A stretch of DNA of 64,000 nucleotides from Gigaspora rosea (lineage: Eukaryota > Glomeromycota > Glomeromycetes > Diversisporales > Gigasporaceae): positions 168,300 through 232,299 of the forward strand of contig QKWP01000419.1 in NCBI GenBank assembly GCA_003550325.1, given 5' to 3'. This document shows, in pieces, positions 1 through 10,384 of the stretch; position 1 is the first letter of the stretch; each line of letters starts with the position of its first letter. The translations under genes were made by a program, and so were the position numbers. Under the pieces are notes generated by a model, which had not been told where the DNA came from, did no database searches, and saw nothing but the letters and a program-made list of their open reading frames with translations.

Positions 1-5
1 AATGC

Positions 6-557
6 TTGTATGCATATAAAGCTGCTAAAGATGTAGAATGGAATTCAAACTACAACCTATGGACTCGAGTACGCCATTATACCGAATCCACCAGAAATGC
101 AGGACATGCATATGATCTTAACCAAAGTCAGATCTATCGACTCGCCCAGATACAGATTGGAAAAAGTAATGAAGACCTCGCTAATGCTCTGGAGCCCCAG
201 GCTGCTGACCTATCTAACCAAGACTATACCTATAATGAAGTTAACGTTATCATGAGAGCCTCCCAAGTACAATTAAATGAAACTGAAGAGGACACTCTAC
301 AAAGAATTCTAGAAGAGTCTTTTGACACTAGTCATCCAGACTTTGATCAAAGGAAAGCCATGGAAAACTTACAAAGGAATTTTCAAGGAACTGTTGGACT
401 CTGTAAGGAATGCATTATGGCCAAAAAGAACACTGAGTTAGAACAATTTAACTCCTATTGTGAGGAATGTTATAAAGCACTTCACCCTCCTCCAGATCCA
501 GAAGTTCTGCTCCTCCAACCTCTCCAACACCGGAATTACCTATCGTTGCACCAATAA
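6..557 (+). CDS. Gag-like / N-terminal polyprotein region of the Gypsy element
   Basis: A 183-residue hydrophilic frame, open at the window's left edge, so the true start is probably upstream. Near residues 132-156 it has a CxxC...CxxC arrangement (CKEC, then CEEC about 20 residues later), a possible zinc-binding site but not a classical CCHC knuckle. By position it should be the C-terminal part of Gag or the Gag-Pol linker. The last 20 or so residues look out of frame: a proline-rich stretch that reads smoothly into the next segment lies in frame +2, so one base appears to be missing near 495-550. The call rests mainly on position. Confidence 0.55.
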   Translation: MYAYKAAKDVEWNSNYNLWTRVRHYTESTRNAGHAYDLNQSQIYRLAQIQIGKSNEDLANALEPQAADLSNQDYTYNEVNVIMRASQVQLNETEEDTLQRILEESFDTSHPDFDQRKAMENLQRNFQGTVGLCKECIMAKKNTELEQFNSYCEECYKALHPPPDPEVLLLQPLQHRNYLSLHQ

Positions 558-562
558 AAACT

Positions 563-805
563 GTGTCAACAACTTTAGGACCCATAGACCTAGTCCCTCT
601 CCTTCAGGAACAGATTAGGCAACAGGCCCAAATCATTGCTCTGCTACAGGAACAAGCTAAAACTTTTGAACAGCAGGACCAGACCATAACGGAATTACAA
701 GCTCGAGTAAATTATTTTGAAAACTTTCACCATCGATTAAGAGATTTATATAATGAATCCTCTTCTTCTGCCGCCTTTGTTAATAGTGATGCTCAAATTT
801 TTTGA
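563..805 (+). CDS. Coiled-coil linker segment of Gypsy polyprotein
   Basis: About 80 residues dominated by Gln, Glu, Leu and Ile with a heptad-like pattern (LLQEQIRQQAQIIALLQEQ), suggesting a coiled coil that could mediate Gag multimerisation. It is probably not a separate gene, because the same frame extends upstream of the nominal GTG start. It ends at TGA 803-805, directly after a six-T run (798-803). One more T would carry the frame on into the segment preceding reverse transcriptase, so the stop is probably a frameshift artefact or a decay event. No protease motif is present here. Confidence 0.5.
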   Translation: MSTTLGPIDLVPLLQEQIRQQAQIIALLQEQAKTFEQQDQTITELQARVNYFENFHHRLRDLYNESSSSAAFVNSDAQIF

Positions 806-870
806 GTCATCCTAAGCAAGATCAAAAACTACTCGAAGATACAGACAATTCTAGACCCAGAATTATTTGA

Positions 871-2331
871 GAGATTTATACTGTGACTCAGGAAATAAAA
901 CCAAAAGTAGGACCCTTAACTGCTCACCAAGGAGCTCAATTTCGACAATTGCTTCTTGAATTTGCTGACCTCTTTGCAAAGGATATGACCCAACTAGGTA
1001 AAACTGACCTAGTAACCCATAGGTTCTTTACTAACAATGTACCTCCTGTCAGCTCACGACCCTATATGGTACCTCTAACTGAACAAACATTTATTAATGA
1101 AGAGGTACAACGAATGTTGGGTAATAAGTTAATAAAAGAGTCCTCTAGCCCTTGGGCCTCTCCCGTTGTATTAGTAACAAAGAAAAATGGAAAGAAAAAA
1201 TTTTGTGTAGACTATAGAAAACTTAATGCCATCACCAAGAAGGATCAATATCCTCTACCCCGAATAGATGAAATGCTTGACTCACTTGCTGGAGCTACTT
1301 ATTTTTCCACCCTCGATCTTATGAGTGGATACTGGCAAGTAAAAGTACACCCAGAAGATAGAGAGAAAACTGCTTTCATTACCAGATATGGAACCTATGA
1401 GTTCAATGTCATGCCTTTTGGATTGTGTAATGTCCCTGCTACCTTCCAACGCCTTATGAATAAAGTTTACAAAGGCATAGCTTACAAATATGTAGTAGTA
1501 TACCTGGATGATACCAATGTCTTTTCACAAACATTCGATGACCATATTAAACACCTAAGAGAAGTATTCACCAGGATACGTGAAGCAGGATTGAAGTTAA
1601 ACATAGAAAAATGTAATTTTTGGATGAAACGTCTACCTTTCCTAGGACATATAATAGAAGAAAAAGGAATCTCTCCAGATCCAGACAAGATTATTGCTGT
1701 TCAGAAAATTCAACCTCCAAAAAGTGTTACCCAGCTACGCTCATTCTTAGGCCTTGCTAGATACTACCGACGATTTATTAAACACTTCTCCTCCATTGCC
1801 CATCCTCTTAATCAATTGCTACATAAGGACAATACTTATGAATGAAATGACCAATGTCAAAAAGCTTTTGATGAACTGAAAAACCGGTTGACTACTGCCC
1901 CTATCCTTATCTATCCTGACTATAAACAAGAATTTATTCTAGCCACTGACGCCTCTTATACCGGATTCGGAGCCACCTTGAGCCAGATATCTGAAGACAA
2001 AAAGGAACACCCAATTGCCTATGCAAGCAAAAGCCTGAAAAAGGAAGAAATGAACTATGGAGCAACTGAATTGGAATGTGCTGCCATAGTATGGGCTATT
2101 GAACATTTTCACAAATATTTTGGTACAAGCCATTTTACGCTAGTTACAGACCACTCTGCTCTCAAATGGTTAAAGTCTTCTCAACCAAAAGGACGTCTAG
2201 GACGCTGGATGATGAAACTCCAACCCTACCATTTTACTATTGTACATAAACCTGGAAGAATCCATTCGAATGTTGATGCCCTTTCTCGATTACCGACCCA
2301 GACACACTCCTCTACTACTGCTGTTACATGA
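871..2331 (+). pseudogene. Reverse transcriptase-RNase H region of Gypsy Pol, interrupted by TGA
   Basis: RT copies the element RNA into DNA and RNase H removes the RNA template. The RT part (883-1845) has the FCVDYRKLN and LDLMSGYWQ blocks, the MPFGL block, and the catalytic YLDD at 1501-1512. The RNase H part (1888-2331) starts with ATDAS, has an ELECAAIVWAIEHF helix with the conserved Glu, and ends with TDHSALKWL. The two halves are in one frame, separated only by TGA at 1843-1845. That codon falls where Gypsy elements nearly always have Trp, just before the QKAFDELK motif. Another TGA at 868-870 precedes RT. The RNase H frame ends four bases into the integrase frame (-1 shift), probably a frameshift in a once continuous Pol. 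Confidence 0.92.
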
Positions 2332-3614
2332 ATTTGGATCAATACCAAAATTTAATAGGATACCTAGAAACAGACACACTCCCCTCTAATTTAACGGACA
2401 ATGAAAAACGGACAATTATTAATCAATCTAGACATTATAAAGTAAAGGACAAATTATTATATAAAAAGAATCGAAAAGACCCAGACAAACCTATTAGAGT
2501 AATCAAATGGACTGAAGTTGAACCTATCCTGTATATGATGCATAGTCACCCTACCGCTGGACATTTAGGAACAGATGCTATGTATTATAAAATATCTGAA
2601 CGATATTATTGGGACCAAATGTACAAAGATGTCCAAAATTATGTTCGCTCATGTGAAGTTTGCCAAAAACGAGGCAAAAGTAAAAGAAAAGAACCTCTCC
2701 ACCCCATTCAAGTTGGAAGAGCCTTTGAACGAATAGGCATAGATCTAGTAGGACCCCTACCCATAACTAACCGCAACAATCGGTATATTATTGTTGCCAC
2801 TGACTACCTTACCCGCTGGCCTGAAGCTAAAGCTGTACCAGATGCAGGTGCAGAAACTCTAGCAAAATTCATTTTTGAAGAAATTGTTTGTAGACATGGA
2901 GTCCCCAAGATTATTCTTTCTGATAATGGAAAGAATTTCACTAGTGAAGTTGTTAGAATATTGTGTGAAAAGTTTTTGATAAAACACATATTCTCCTCAC
3001 CTTATCACCCCCAGACCAATGGAATGGTTGAAAGATTAAATAGAACACTTTGCAATTCTCTTGCAAAAGTTACAGAAAATATTGAAGATTGGGACCTGAA
3101 CATATCTGCTGTACTGTTGGCATATAGAACCAAAAGACATACAACCACTGGATATACCCCTTTCCACTTAGTATATGGTAGACAAGCTATTCTACCCATT
3201 GAAACTGTTATCCCCATAGACCCAGTTGACTCAGATGAAGAAATATCACTAGAAAACAGCATATTACAAAGAGCCTTTGAATTAATAGATGAATTACTAT
3301 ACCAACATAATGCTGCCAGAGAGAATACAATTAAATCCCAAAAGAAACAGAAAGTTAGATTTGACTCCAGAATACAAAAAGAAGAATTTGAAATTGGTGA
3401 CAAAGTTTGGGTACAAAGAAAAGACATAGAAGCCTCTCGCTCTGCAAAATTTGAAGAGAAAAGAATAGGACCATTTATTATTAAGGAAAAATTAAATAAT
3501 GGCGCCTATAAACTGTGTACAATGGATGGAAAAACATTAAAGCAGTATTACAATAGTGATCGTCTTGTTAAGTACTACGAGAAACAAGATTGGCAACCTA
3601 TGATTGTCATTTAG
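2328..3614 (+). CDS. Integrase region of Gypsy Pol
   Basis: A 428-residue uninterrupted frame for the enzyme that joins element cDNA to host DNA. The N-terminal HHCC zinc-binding site is H74, H79, C109 and C112. The DDE catalytic triad is D139 (GIDLVGP), D199 (LSDNGKNF) and E235 (NGMVERLNRT). A GPF-type module (GPFIIKEKLNNGAYKL) lies in the C-terminal third. No chromodomain follows. The nominal ATG at 2328 overlaps the RNase H stop in a different frame. The domain was most likely made as part of a Pol polyprotein, so the ATG need not be a real start. It ends at TAG 3612-3614. Confidence 0.93.
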   Translation: MNLDQYQNLIGYLETDTLPSNLTDNEKRTIINQSRHYKVKDKLLYKKNRKDPDKPIRVIKWTEVEPILYMMHSHPTAGHLGTDAMYYKISERYYWDQMYKDVQNYVRSCEVCQKRGKSKRKEPLHPIQVGRAFERIGIDLVGPLPITNRNNRYIIVATDYLTRWPEAKAVPDAGAETLAKFIFEEIVCRHGVPKIILSDNGKNFTSEVVRILCEKFLIKHIFSSPYHPQTNGMVERLNRTLCNSLAKVTENIEDWDLNISAVLLAYRTKRHTTTGYTPFHLVYGRQAILPIETVIPIDPVDSDEEISLENSILQRAFELIDELLYQHNAARENTIKSQKKQKVRFDSRIQKEEFEIGDKVWVQRKDIEASRSAKFEEKRIGPFIIKEKLNNGAYKLCTMDGKTLKQYYNSDRLVKYYEKQDWQPMIVI

Positions 3615-4220
3615 AATTTCCAGGGAGAAATTCTTAAAACGGATGGAAACACAGTGTTACCCCCTTAATTTATTGTGTATGGCGAACATTTTTTTTAGAA
3701 TCTAAGTTTACCCCACTTTTGCCCAAAATTAGAACCCTTTTTGTTTAAAAATAGAAACTTTAAGATATATAGAAAATCGAATTTTTGAATTCGTAGAACG
3801 TTTGCTACTAAGTAATGTCAATCAATATCGCTCCGTTTGAGCTGAAATTTTGACTGTATAACCAACAGAAGATTCCGCATCTTTTCTACTAAGCTTATCT
3901 TAGTACGAAAGCGTCACTAGAAAGCGCAAATCGACTTGACGGCATTTTTAGATATGCAAGAAAATTTTCAGTCATGTGATCATTGTTACGAATTTGTGAG
4001 TCACATGATTAACTTCGCGAAACAATCACAGCATTATTCTTTAGTTTATTTTTAATTTAGCATGTACAACAATACTTTAGTAACTTAGCCACATCACCCT
4101 TATTCAAATATTAAATTTCTAAAAACATTTCTTCATTTTCCTTTTTCTTTAAAAGCCAAAACTTTAATTTTTTTTAAAATAGAAACTCCTATTATTGGAA
4201 CCCAAACGTTAACAACACTT
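3615..4220. other. Non-coding spacer between integrase and third ORF of Gypsy element
   Basis: About 600 bases of AT-rich sequence without an open frame or recognised motif. It lies inside the retrotransposon, between pol and the downstream ORF. A splice acceptor or subgenomic promoter for the third ORF could lie here, but none was identified. Confidence 0.5.
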
Positions 4221-5036
4221 ATGGAATTAGTTAAATGTTGGAACAAAGAATCTGTTGCATACAGTGCTAGTCTTATTATTACTGGAAATAGAATTGTAAT
4301 AATAAAAGAAATGGAGATTTTGCTTTCTCTAGAATTTCCATTAGAAGACACAGAAGATAATGGAAACAATGTTTCTGATGCTCCCCTACCTGAATTAGAA
4401 ACTGATTACCCTACAACTCCGAATGAAATTCCTTCTCCAAATCTTGAAGAGAACATAACCTTTGATAATAGTAATATTGAAGTAGATACCAGAGATGAAG
4501 AAATCCTAGAAGATCTAGATGTAATCCCAGGCCCTACTACCAATAAAAATAATGAAACGGCTCTAGAAACAGTTGATACCACACAAGACCAAAGCACTAC
4601 TATTAATGGAATTATCAATGACCTAACAGAAGAAAAAGTGAACCCTCCTTTTCAAGCAATCCCTCTCCTAACCTTTTCTTGGAAAGATAAAGTTAATGAA
4701 ATTATCGGTCAATTAAAAGAAGAAATCCGAGGAAGTAAAAGGGAAAAACAAGTTCGCACTCTGGAAACTTGTTATTATTTAGGAATTATTCTGAATGAAT
4801 TTCAAAATAATCCTAAAGTTTCCAACGAAATTAGATGACTCATAAAAGACTCATTGGGATCACATAAAATATATAACTTTTGGAAAGGAGCCCACCGGAT
4901 TAATCAAGTTCTCCAACCTCAAGATCTTCCACGATTATACCAGACCCAGTTCATAACCCTGAGCAACATGAACAGACTTTATACTAAAAAATTTAATAGA
5001 TTAATAAAATTGAGAACTAACGGAGTCAGTTCTTAA
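4221..5036 (+). pseudogene. Third ORF of the Gypsy element, unknown function, one in-frame TGA
   Basis: A frame of about 270 codons between integrase and the 3' LTR, where env or other accessory genes sit in some Gypsy elements. The middle is acidic and low in complexity (rich in Glu, Asp, Asn, Thr, Pro). The C-terminal part is more basic, with Trp and Leu-Lys clusters (SWKDKVNEIIGQLKEEI; later FNRLIKLR). No signal peptide or transmembrane segment is visible, which argues against a membrane envelope protein. TGA at 4836-4838 interrupts it, but the same frame continues to TAA 5034-5036, which overlaps the polypurine tract by two bases. I do not recognise the family. Confidence 0.6.
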
Positions 5037-5048
5037 AGTGGAAGGAAA
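5035..5048 (+). promoter_or_regulatory. Polypurine tract of the Gypsy element
   Basis: AAAGTGGAAGGAAA, purine apart from one T, lies immediately before the TGTTA start of the 3' LTR, where plus-strand DNA synthesis is primed. Confidence 0.8.
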
Positions 5049-5118
5049 TGTTATAGAACAGGTTTCTAAATTCTAAACGCTAGAATATTCTAAGTGTTTC
5101 TATTATTGTATAGTTGTG

Positions 5119-5295
5119 TTACTTTATTACTTTATTACTTTATTACTTTATTACATTATTACTTTATTACTTTATTACTTTATTACATTATTACTTTATT
5201 ACTTTATTACTTTATTACATTATTACTTTATTACATTACTACTTTATTGTTTTATTGTTTTATTACTTTATTACTTTATTGTTTTATTACTTTTC
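5119..5295. repeat. TTACTTTATTAC minisatellite inside the LTR U3
   Basis: About seventeen copies of a 10-bp TATTACTTTA unit with occasional TATTACATTA and TTTATTGTTT variants. All three forward frames stay open across it (Leu/Tyr-rich translations), which is an artefact of the period and not evidence of genes. Confidence 0.9.
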
Positions 5296-5301
5296 AAAAG
5301 A

Positions 5302-5309
5302 TATATAAA
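5302..5309 (+). promoter_or_regulatory. LTR TATA box
   Basis: TATATAAA about 250 bp into the LTR, just after the minisatellite. AATAAA follows at 5421-5426 as a candidate poly(A) signal. Confidence 0.55.
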
Positions 5310-5603
5310 CCCTAGCTTTCTGACCTTCTACCCACAAGCTTTTAGCTTAGACTCAGACTTCCCTTTATCCTCCCTCCAATACTTAAATAATTGTATCTCT
5401 CAAATATTATTATCTAAATCAATAAAATATATCTTTGCTAAATAAATAATACTCTTATTAATTAATAAAAATAAACTGAACCGCTCTAGTGAAGTATTAT
5501 TCCACTTCCACACTGCTTCATATCTTCTCTGACCCTTACAAGATCCCTGTCGCTGTGTGCTGTGTTGCAAGTACTATATACAAGGCTATAGTCGCTTGTA
5601 ACA

Positions 5604-6619
5604 ATATATCTAGATTAATATGTATATTATTCTTTATACCATTTGCTCATACAAGCAAATTACTGTATTACCTTTAAATAACACGCAGGGGTAAAATTAC
5701 AAATTTTGCCTAAATTAAGCTTAATTCAGGCCAAACCTCTAAATAATACTCATTCCTGTTATTTCATAACAATATGGTATATACAAGTATGAAATATACA
5801 ATCATCTTAGTCGATTAATCCAAATAGTTATATGCTTCACAAATCTCCAAAAAAATAATCAACAATTCAAAATGCAAGGACTATATACTGCAGTACTGGC
5901 GATAATTTACTCAAAAAAGTATATCAAAATTCGCAAGATATATACATATATAAAGTAAATGTTGCATATCAAAATAAAATTAGATTATTGTGAAATTTAG
6001 GGATTTCAACACAAAATATGCAAAGTTTCTATATGTATTTATGTATTTATATCCTGCTTTACTATATGCATTTATTCAATAAGATGCAAGATTTTGTGTA
6101 TATACATACACTATTTAATTTACAATTTAATGATATACTATGTGAAATCTTCTATACTCAATCTTACTCTATTCCTGTGATATATACTAATATTTTCTGG
6201 CAATCTTTTTATTAGACAGAAATTAAATTAGACAAATTGAAAATATAAATTGATAGATAATTTAAAATCTTAGAAACTTTTTACAATTATTATCAAAAAA
6301 ACTATAATCATTTAGCTAGTATAAATATTGCTTTTTAATTGGTTAATTTTTTTTATTTTAGGTCATAAGGTCATAAGGTCATAATACTATTTTTATGGTC
6401 GAATAACTTATGACTAGTCATAAAGGTCATATGGCATAAAAGGTCATAGTCCAATACTAGTTTGTAGCGATCAGGTATTATTCCAAAAAAGATAATATTT
6501 TAATAATACTTTTACTATTTTTACACGGATTTCTATATTTATTATTTACTAATTTAAAAAAATTTATTATATTTGGATCGACAGTAATCTTTATGCATAT
6601 CATACATACTGATTGAATA
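5604..6619. other. Intergenic AT-rich stretch with a short AAATAAC inverted-repeat element
   Basis: No gene recognised. 5676-5765 is a 90-bp element with inverted ends (AAATAACACGCAGG / CCTGTTATTT) and a central palindrome around AATTAAGCTTAATT. Its relative at 27175-27262 shares that core. 6359-6460 has repeated GGTCATAA/TTATGAC motifs, possibly a decayed hAT subterminal region. Short ORFs here (5489-5677, 6018-6215) have no protein-like composition. Confidence 0.5.
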
Positions 6620-6850
6620 GTAAAGTGAGTATATAAAAACACCATGAATTTTTTCCTAATTCGTAATAGTAGATTTTATTAAAAAAGAGAATTCATGGCA
6701 AACAATTATCAATCATGAATTTAACAAGAATATTCTAATAAAAAAATCTTAACCAAATTTGTATTATTTATGTTACTGTTATATGAGAACACCACATATT
6801 TTTTTCGAATATTAAAACATTCAGTTGTTCTGTACCATATGTTAAAAATT
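6620..6850. repeat. Direct repeat copy 1 (pair with 8138-8380)
   Basis: About 230 bp starting at GAGTATATAAAAACACCATG and ending near the TTCTGTAC block. It is clearly similar to 8138-8380 in the same orientation with scattered indels. The two copies bracket about 1.3 kb that contains a hAT-type element. They could be remnants of LTRs or of a segmental duplication; no coding sequence helps decide. Confidence 0.65.
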
Positions 6851-7042
6851 TGGTTCTATAGCGATCTTTATGTACATCGTACATACTGATTGCAATGGGC
6901 ATATATACTAAGACACAGTGGTATAGTATCTGAAAATATTTTGCATCAGTATATATGTTATGTTAAATAGCATTTATTCTAAGCCATATTATTAATTAAC
7001 AATGATTATGTAAAAATAAATTTTTTTTTATTTATTATCAAA

Positions 7043-7728
7043 TAGAGGTTGTACCCGAAATAAATTTCAAATTCCGGATAACCCGCCCATTTACCAGATT
7101 ATTTCCAGGTCACAAACCGGATTGTTTTAAAAAATCTGGGTTACCCGGGTGACCCGGTTGACCCGGTTTGTTTGATTAGCTAATGCAAAATTGAGGTAGC
7201 TCTTAATGGTATGTAAATTTTTTAGAGGTTGTACCCGTTAAAAAATTTAAGCTCTGGGTTACTTACCCATTTATAACATTATAAACTGGGTCATCCAGGT
7301 AACCCGGTTTGTTTTGATTGGTTGATGCAAACTCATAAATTCTCTTATATGCATTTTTTTTAAAAAAAAACTACGTATAATGATAATGGTAACTGATAAA
7401 TTTATTTAATTTTTATGTATAAAATTTAATATATAAGTTTAACCGGCCTAAAAATCATTCGGCAATTTTTACAGGTGCCCCGAGAATCATGATAATAGCC
7501 GTAACATAATCAGTTTATTCTCCAACAGCTAGAGGTCATCGGAAAATATACTGGGTTTAAATAATAATATTTAAAATGACCTCACTCCCAACGGACATAC
7601 GTACTGTACATACATTTGTACGTCATATTATCATGCTTATCCGGGTCACCTGGTTAACGATAGATATGACCCGGTTGACAGGTGTTAACCGGGTTACCCG
7701 GGTAACGCTTATACGGGTACAAGCTCTA
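7043..7728. mobile_element. Non-autonomous hAT-type element, 8-bp TSD TTATCAAA
   Basis: Terminal inverted repeats begin TAGAGGTTGTACCCG on the left and are matched by CGGGTACAAGCTCTA on the right. The element is flanked by a perfect 8-bp duplication TTATCAAA at 7035-7042 and 7729-7736, diagnostic of hAT insertion. The interior has many ACCCGG/CCGGGT motifs (subterminal repeats that hAT transposases bind) and no transposase. A second copy of the TIR-like end is at about 7226. A partial relative lies at about 27896-27951 in inverse orientation. Confidence 0.88.
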
Positions 7729-8137
7729 TTATCAAAGAAAGAAAAAAGCATACATGTTATTAATGACACGTATTGGAGTTACATTTGTCTAAGCCATTAT
7801 AGTAGCAGTTGTCTTAAAATACTATTTTTTTAAAAAAAGGTGAATATATACAATATAATTATCAGGATTTATACTAACCATAATAGTGCGGTTATTCAAA
7901 AATCTTTTTTTTAATTTAATTAATTAAAAAAAATATAGTATAAACCAAAATAATGTGGCTTTTACTGAAAAAAAGCCAAAAATAATGTGACTGCTTATCT
8001 GAAAAGAAAAACTATATATTTAACTCAAATTCGTAAGATGGGTGGGTAGGGGTACTCTAGAGTAATCTAGATATAATAAAGAGTATCAAACTTTGATAAA
8101 GAGTATCGAATTTTGATAAAGAGTATAATAGTAGAGT

Positions 8138-8380
8138 AATTGAGTATATAAAAACACCATGAATTTTTTTCCTAATTCGTAATAGTAAATCTTACCAAAA
8201 AAGAGTATTTATGACAAAATGTTTTGTCAATTATGGATCATGAACCTAACAGGGAATATTCTAATAGAAATATAAATAAAATATCTTACCAAATTTGTAT
8301 TATTTATATTATTGTTATATGAGAACACTGCATATTCAAATATAGTAAACCTTTCAGTTTGTTCTGTACTATACATTAAT
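8138..8380. repeat. Direct repeat copy 2 (pair with 6620-6850)
   Basis: Begins at GAGTATATAAAAACACCATG like copy 1 and ends in the TTCTGTACTATA block. It carries small insertions relative to copy 1. Confidence 0.65.
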
Positions 8381-8394
8381 ATTATAAGATAGCT

Positions 8395-8430
8395 GCGCAG
8401 CATGCGATGCCACGCAGGACCAGTACGATC
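8395..8430 (-). repeat. GC-rich hairpin plus ACCAGTACGATC terminus
   Basis: An inverted repeat GCGCAGCAT...ATGCCACGC (8395-8415) is followed by ACCAGTACGATC (8419-8430). The same pair of motifs, reversed, marks element ends near 23194-23235, 41664-41705 and (hairpin only) 52707-52741. It stands out in the AT-rich background and looks like the end of a dispersed transposon family. Confidence 0.55.
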
Positions 8431-8832
8431 AGCATTTGTTAATTAATAGACCTCCTCTTTAGTTAGTATAGATAACTTTTATAACCTTTATAATTGACAT
8501 ATTATCCCCTTTTTGTAAAATTTTTATAACACGTTAATATGTTAGCATATATATGTGTTAAGAAGAACAAATTATAACCATTTTTGATAGCACGTCAATG
8601 TGTTTGGCTTAGTAGTATCATTGTTGAATAGCACATAGTGTGTTAAAAACAAATTAACATGCCAAATAACACATTCGTGTTGTATATAAATTTAAATATA
8701 TAAAAATGAATGAATTTGATTTCAATAAAGGGGGACAACAAGTAGAAAAGCTCTCTTCGATTTTACTAAAGAAAATAAAGGAAGTAAGCTAGTATAGTGA
8801 GTAAATTAGAAATTATTTTCTAGCAACTATTA

Positions 8833-9190
8833 GGCCACGCAAAGTTATTTTTTCATTTTGCATAACCTGGAGTTTCAAAATTCCAGTCAGCGGGTCAGAT
8901 TTTATTATTATTTTTTTAAATAAACTTTTTGTGGCCTAAATTAATTCATGTTCACATCTAAAATCATGCAAAGTTAATTTTTTGGTTTGCATAACATGGA
9001 ATCAGAATATTTTGGTTTTTTTTATCAGATCTGTTGGTAATTCTAGAAAATGAAGATCATTATCGGATGACACCAGAGTAAAAAATTAAATGGCAAAAAT
9101 GGAATAATTGGCATGATAGGAAATTAAAAAAATTTTTTTAAAAAAATTGGTCAGCGGGTTATACAAAATGAAAAATTAACTTTGCGTGCC
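8833..9190. mobile_element. PIF/Harbinger-like MITE (GGCCACGCAAAG family), TTA TSD
   Basis: Long inverted ends: GGCCACGCAAAG...TTTTGCATAAC on the left, ending CTTTGCGTGCC on the right. TTA flanks both sides (8830-8832 and 9191-9193), the usual PIF/Harbinger target. 358 bp without coding capacity. Other members lie at 34861, 38686-39059 and 51046-52586. Confidence 0.8.
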
Positions 9191-9193
9191 TTA

Positions 9194-10376
9194 GAGTTAA
9201 ATCAGTCAAATGTATATGCTCTCCTACTTTAATAATTGAAGCAGTGATTGTAGTGATCTATGAATTTGATCAAAAACTATATAGGTGAAAATGACTTCAC
9301 ATTTAAAAGTCACTACTATCAACTATTAAATTCAATTAAAATCAACCCTATCTAACTCTAATAACGGTTAAGCTTCAATTGAGGTGTCGATAAATTTGGT
9401 CTGAGTAACTAGGTTCAGAATTAAGCTTAAGCTCTAGATTATGTCATGAGACTCTAATGTGAGATCATGGGATTTGGACTTTATTACGAATTTTATATAT
9501 CGAGAGGCATTATTATTAATTCAAGGATCTCTCAGGATAATTACTAGAACTAACACTTGCTAGCCAGAAGAAAATATACAAGACCCCGTTTTGCTTCAAT
9601 AAAGCATTATTCTTAAATTGAGTTCTAGCCTTCGAAAAAATTGTAAAAGTGTTAGCTTTAAGAAAGTTTTCTTTAAACCCAAAATCTTGTAATAAATTAT
9701 TTATTGAAATTACCTTGTACACTTAGAGTATTCATTATTTTAAATAAAGTTGTATCGTTAGTTGTGACTTCGTAATGAGCGTTTTGAACTCCATTTAGTA
9801 TAACCTAGTTAAAGAAAGAAAGATTGAATTAATAACCTTTTATACCAAAAACAAAAATCAATTAAACCTTTGATTATCTAATTTATCGAACAATTAATCC
9901 GTTCCATTTTTAAATTAATCATCTGCATCATCTTTGGCCATATAATGATCATTAATAATATTAATGATTGCATTAGAGCCTTGCAGCTAAAATAAAAAAT
10001 TATACAAATAGAGTGAGAATTGAACCAACAAAAGAACTATGCATATCACGATGTCCGATTAGTTTCAATTTTTTTGGACATATGTCAAAAAAAATTAAAA
10101 ACAAATTGGACATGCTAACTTAGCTTATTTTCATTTGATCATGCCGCAGCAAGACCCTAAAAGAACTTTGAGACCCGGACCAAATCAACCACACTCCTTT
10201 TTGTCTGCCAATTCAAGTTTAGGAGACTTGCATAATTAAAGGCATCGGTTTGATTAGATAGTGGTATTGTTAGTAGTTTTTAGCATACTCAATACTCACC
10301 ACTCTTACAATGTGCAAGTATGCAATTATTGATAAGCTATTGTGGTTTATATCAGTAATGATGAAAAAGTGAATTA
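9194..10376. other. Unassigned AT-rich stretch
   Basis: No supported gene, repeat or motif found. The minus-strand ORF at 9516-9722 has no recognisable features and is treated as chance. Confidence 0.5.
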
Positions 10377-10384
10377 GTATGTAT

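Larger units (their letters stand above)
1..5603 (+). mobile_element. Ty3/Gypsy LTR retrotransposon, 5' end outside window
   Basis: The order is gag-like region, coiled-coil segment, reverse transcriptase, RNase H, integrase, a third ORF, polypurine tract and 3' LTR. RT before integrase places it in Ty3/Gypsy (Metaviridae-type). The 5' LTR and primer-binding site lie upstream of the window, so the target-site duplication cannot be tested. No D-T/S-G aspartic protease motif was seen upstream of RT; it may be very diverged or lost. The frame is broken by in-frame TGA codons (868, 1843, 4836) and by single-base frameshifts (near 495-560, at the T-run 798-803, and near 2328), so this copy is probably not autonomous as written. 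Confidence 0.93.
5049..5603 (+). repeat. 3' LTR of the Gypsy element (TGTTA...TAACA)
   Basis: 555 bp, bounded by the inverted repeat TGTTA at 5049 and TAACA ending at 5603, starting directly after the polypurine tract. It holds a tandem TATTACTTTA array, a TATA box at 5302-5309 and AATAAA at 5421-5426, which fits an LTR carrying its own promoter and poly(A) signal. The left LTR is outside the window, so identity between LTRs (insertion age) cannot be judged. Confidence 0.82.

Noticed and set aside
1482..1688. Minus-strand ORFs within the Gypsy pol region (also 1939-2133, 2804-2989 and 3005-3427)
   Set aside because: Shadows of the strongly supported plus-strand RT, RNase H and integrase frames.
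1843..1845. Nuclear reassignment of TGA to Trp
   Set aside because: TGG encodes Trp many times in the same ORFs and in the intact protease. Several TGA sites fit Arg better. CpG decay explains the set with one exception.
5094..5445. Three overlapping Leu/Tyr-rich ORFs
   Set aside because: They are translations of the TTACTTTATTAC minisatellite inside the LTR, open in all frames because of the repeat period.
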